17,308 nt of DNA, taken from positions 1-17,308 of the forward strand of contig BBXU01000523.1 in the NCBI GenBank assembly GCA_001598975.1, read 5' to 3'. The DNA comes from Parachlorella kessleri. Taxonomy: Eukaryota > Chlorophyta > Trebouxiophyceae > Chlorellales > Chlorellaceae. A program made the position numbers and the translations under genes. The notes under the pieces were generated by a model. The model was not told where the DNA came from and ran no database searches. It saw nothing but the letters and a program-made list of their open reading frames with translations. This document shows, piece after piece, positions 17,246 to 17,308 of the stretch. Within the stretch, counting starts at the first letter, position 1. Every line of letters begins with the position of its first letter.

Positions 17246-17308
17246 GTGAGCGAACCGAGCCCGGGGGCGACCGGCGTGTTGCAGCAACACATGCGCAGCA
17301 GACGTAAG

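Overview
The window is nuclear DNA of an intron-rich, fairly GC-rich eukaryote, most likely a chlorophyte green alga. Signs of this are short introns in almost every 50-250 bp of coding sequence, GTGAGY donors with CTGCAG acceptors, runs of Ala, Gln and Ser from GCN/CAG repeats, and a plant-type protein (UPL3) as the main gene. No bacterial, organellar, viral or transposon signature was seen. The genus cannot be fixed from the sequence alone.

Layout. Two genes lie head to head. On the minus strand, from about 4071 down to 202, is a seven-exon gene for an F-box protein of about 736 residues with leucine-rich-repeat-like segments and a long acidic, Ser/Gly-rich insert. The 664 bp between the two start codons (4072-4735) must hold both promoters. 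On the plus strand, from 4736 past the right edge, is a large gene that I could resolve into 25 exons with reading phase kept at every junction. It encodes about 1505 residues collinear with plant UPL3 (KAKTUS) and animal TRIP12: an N-terminus starting METR, an armadillo-like region, a conserved middle part, an acidic and poly-Gln linker, a pre-HECT region and the first 35 residues or so of the HECT catalytic domain. The rest of HECT, including the catalytic cysteine, lies beyond the window.

How they fit together. Both products belong to ubiquitin ligation: an F-box protein would be the substrate receptor of an SCF (cullin-RING) ligase, and UPL3/TRIP12 is a HECT ligase. Their divergent arrangement could mean shared control, but that is inference.

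The most unusual structural signal is a repeated pattern inside the UPL3-like gene. Short diverged tandem copies of splice junctions (exons 7, 8, 9, 20 and 22) sit in the neighbouring introns, each with the splice signal destroyed, altered or leading to a stop codon. I found no clear new biochemical system.
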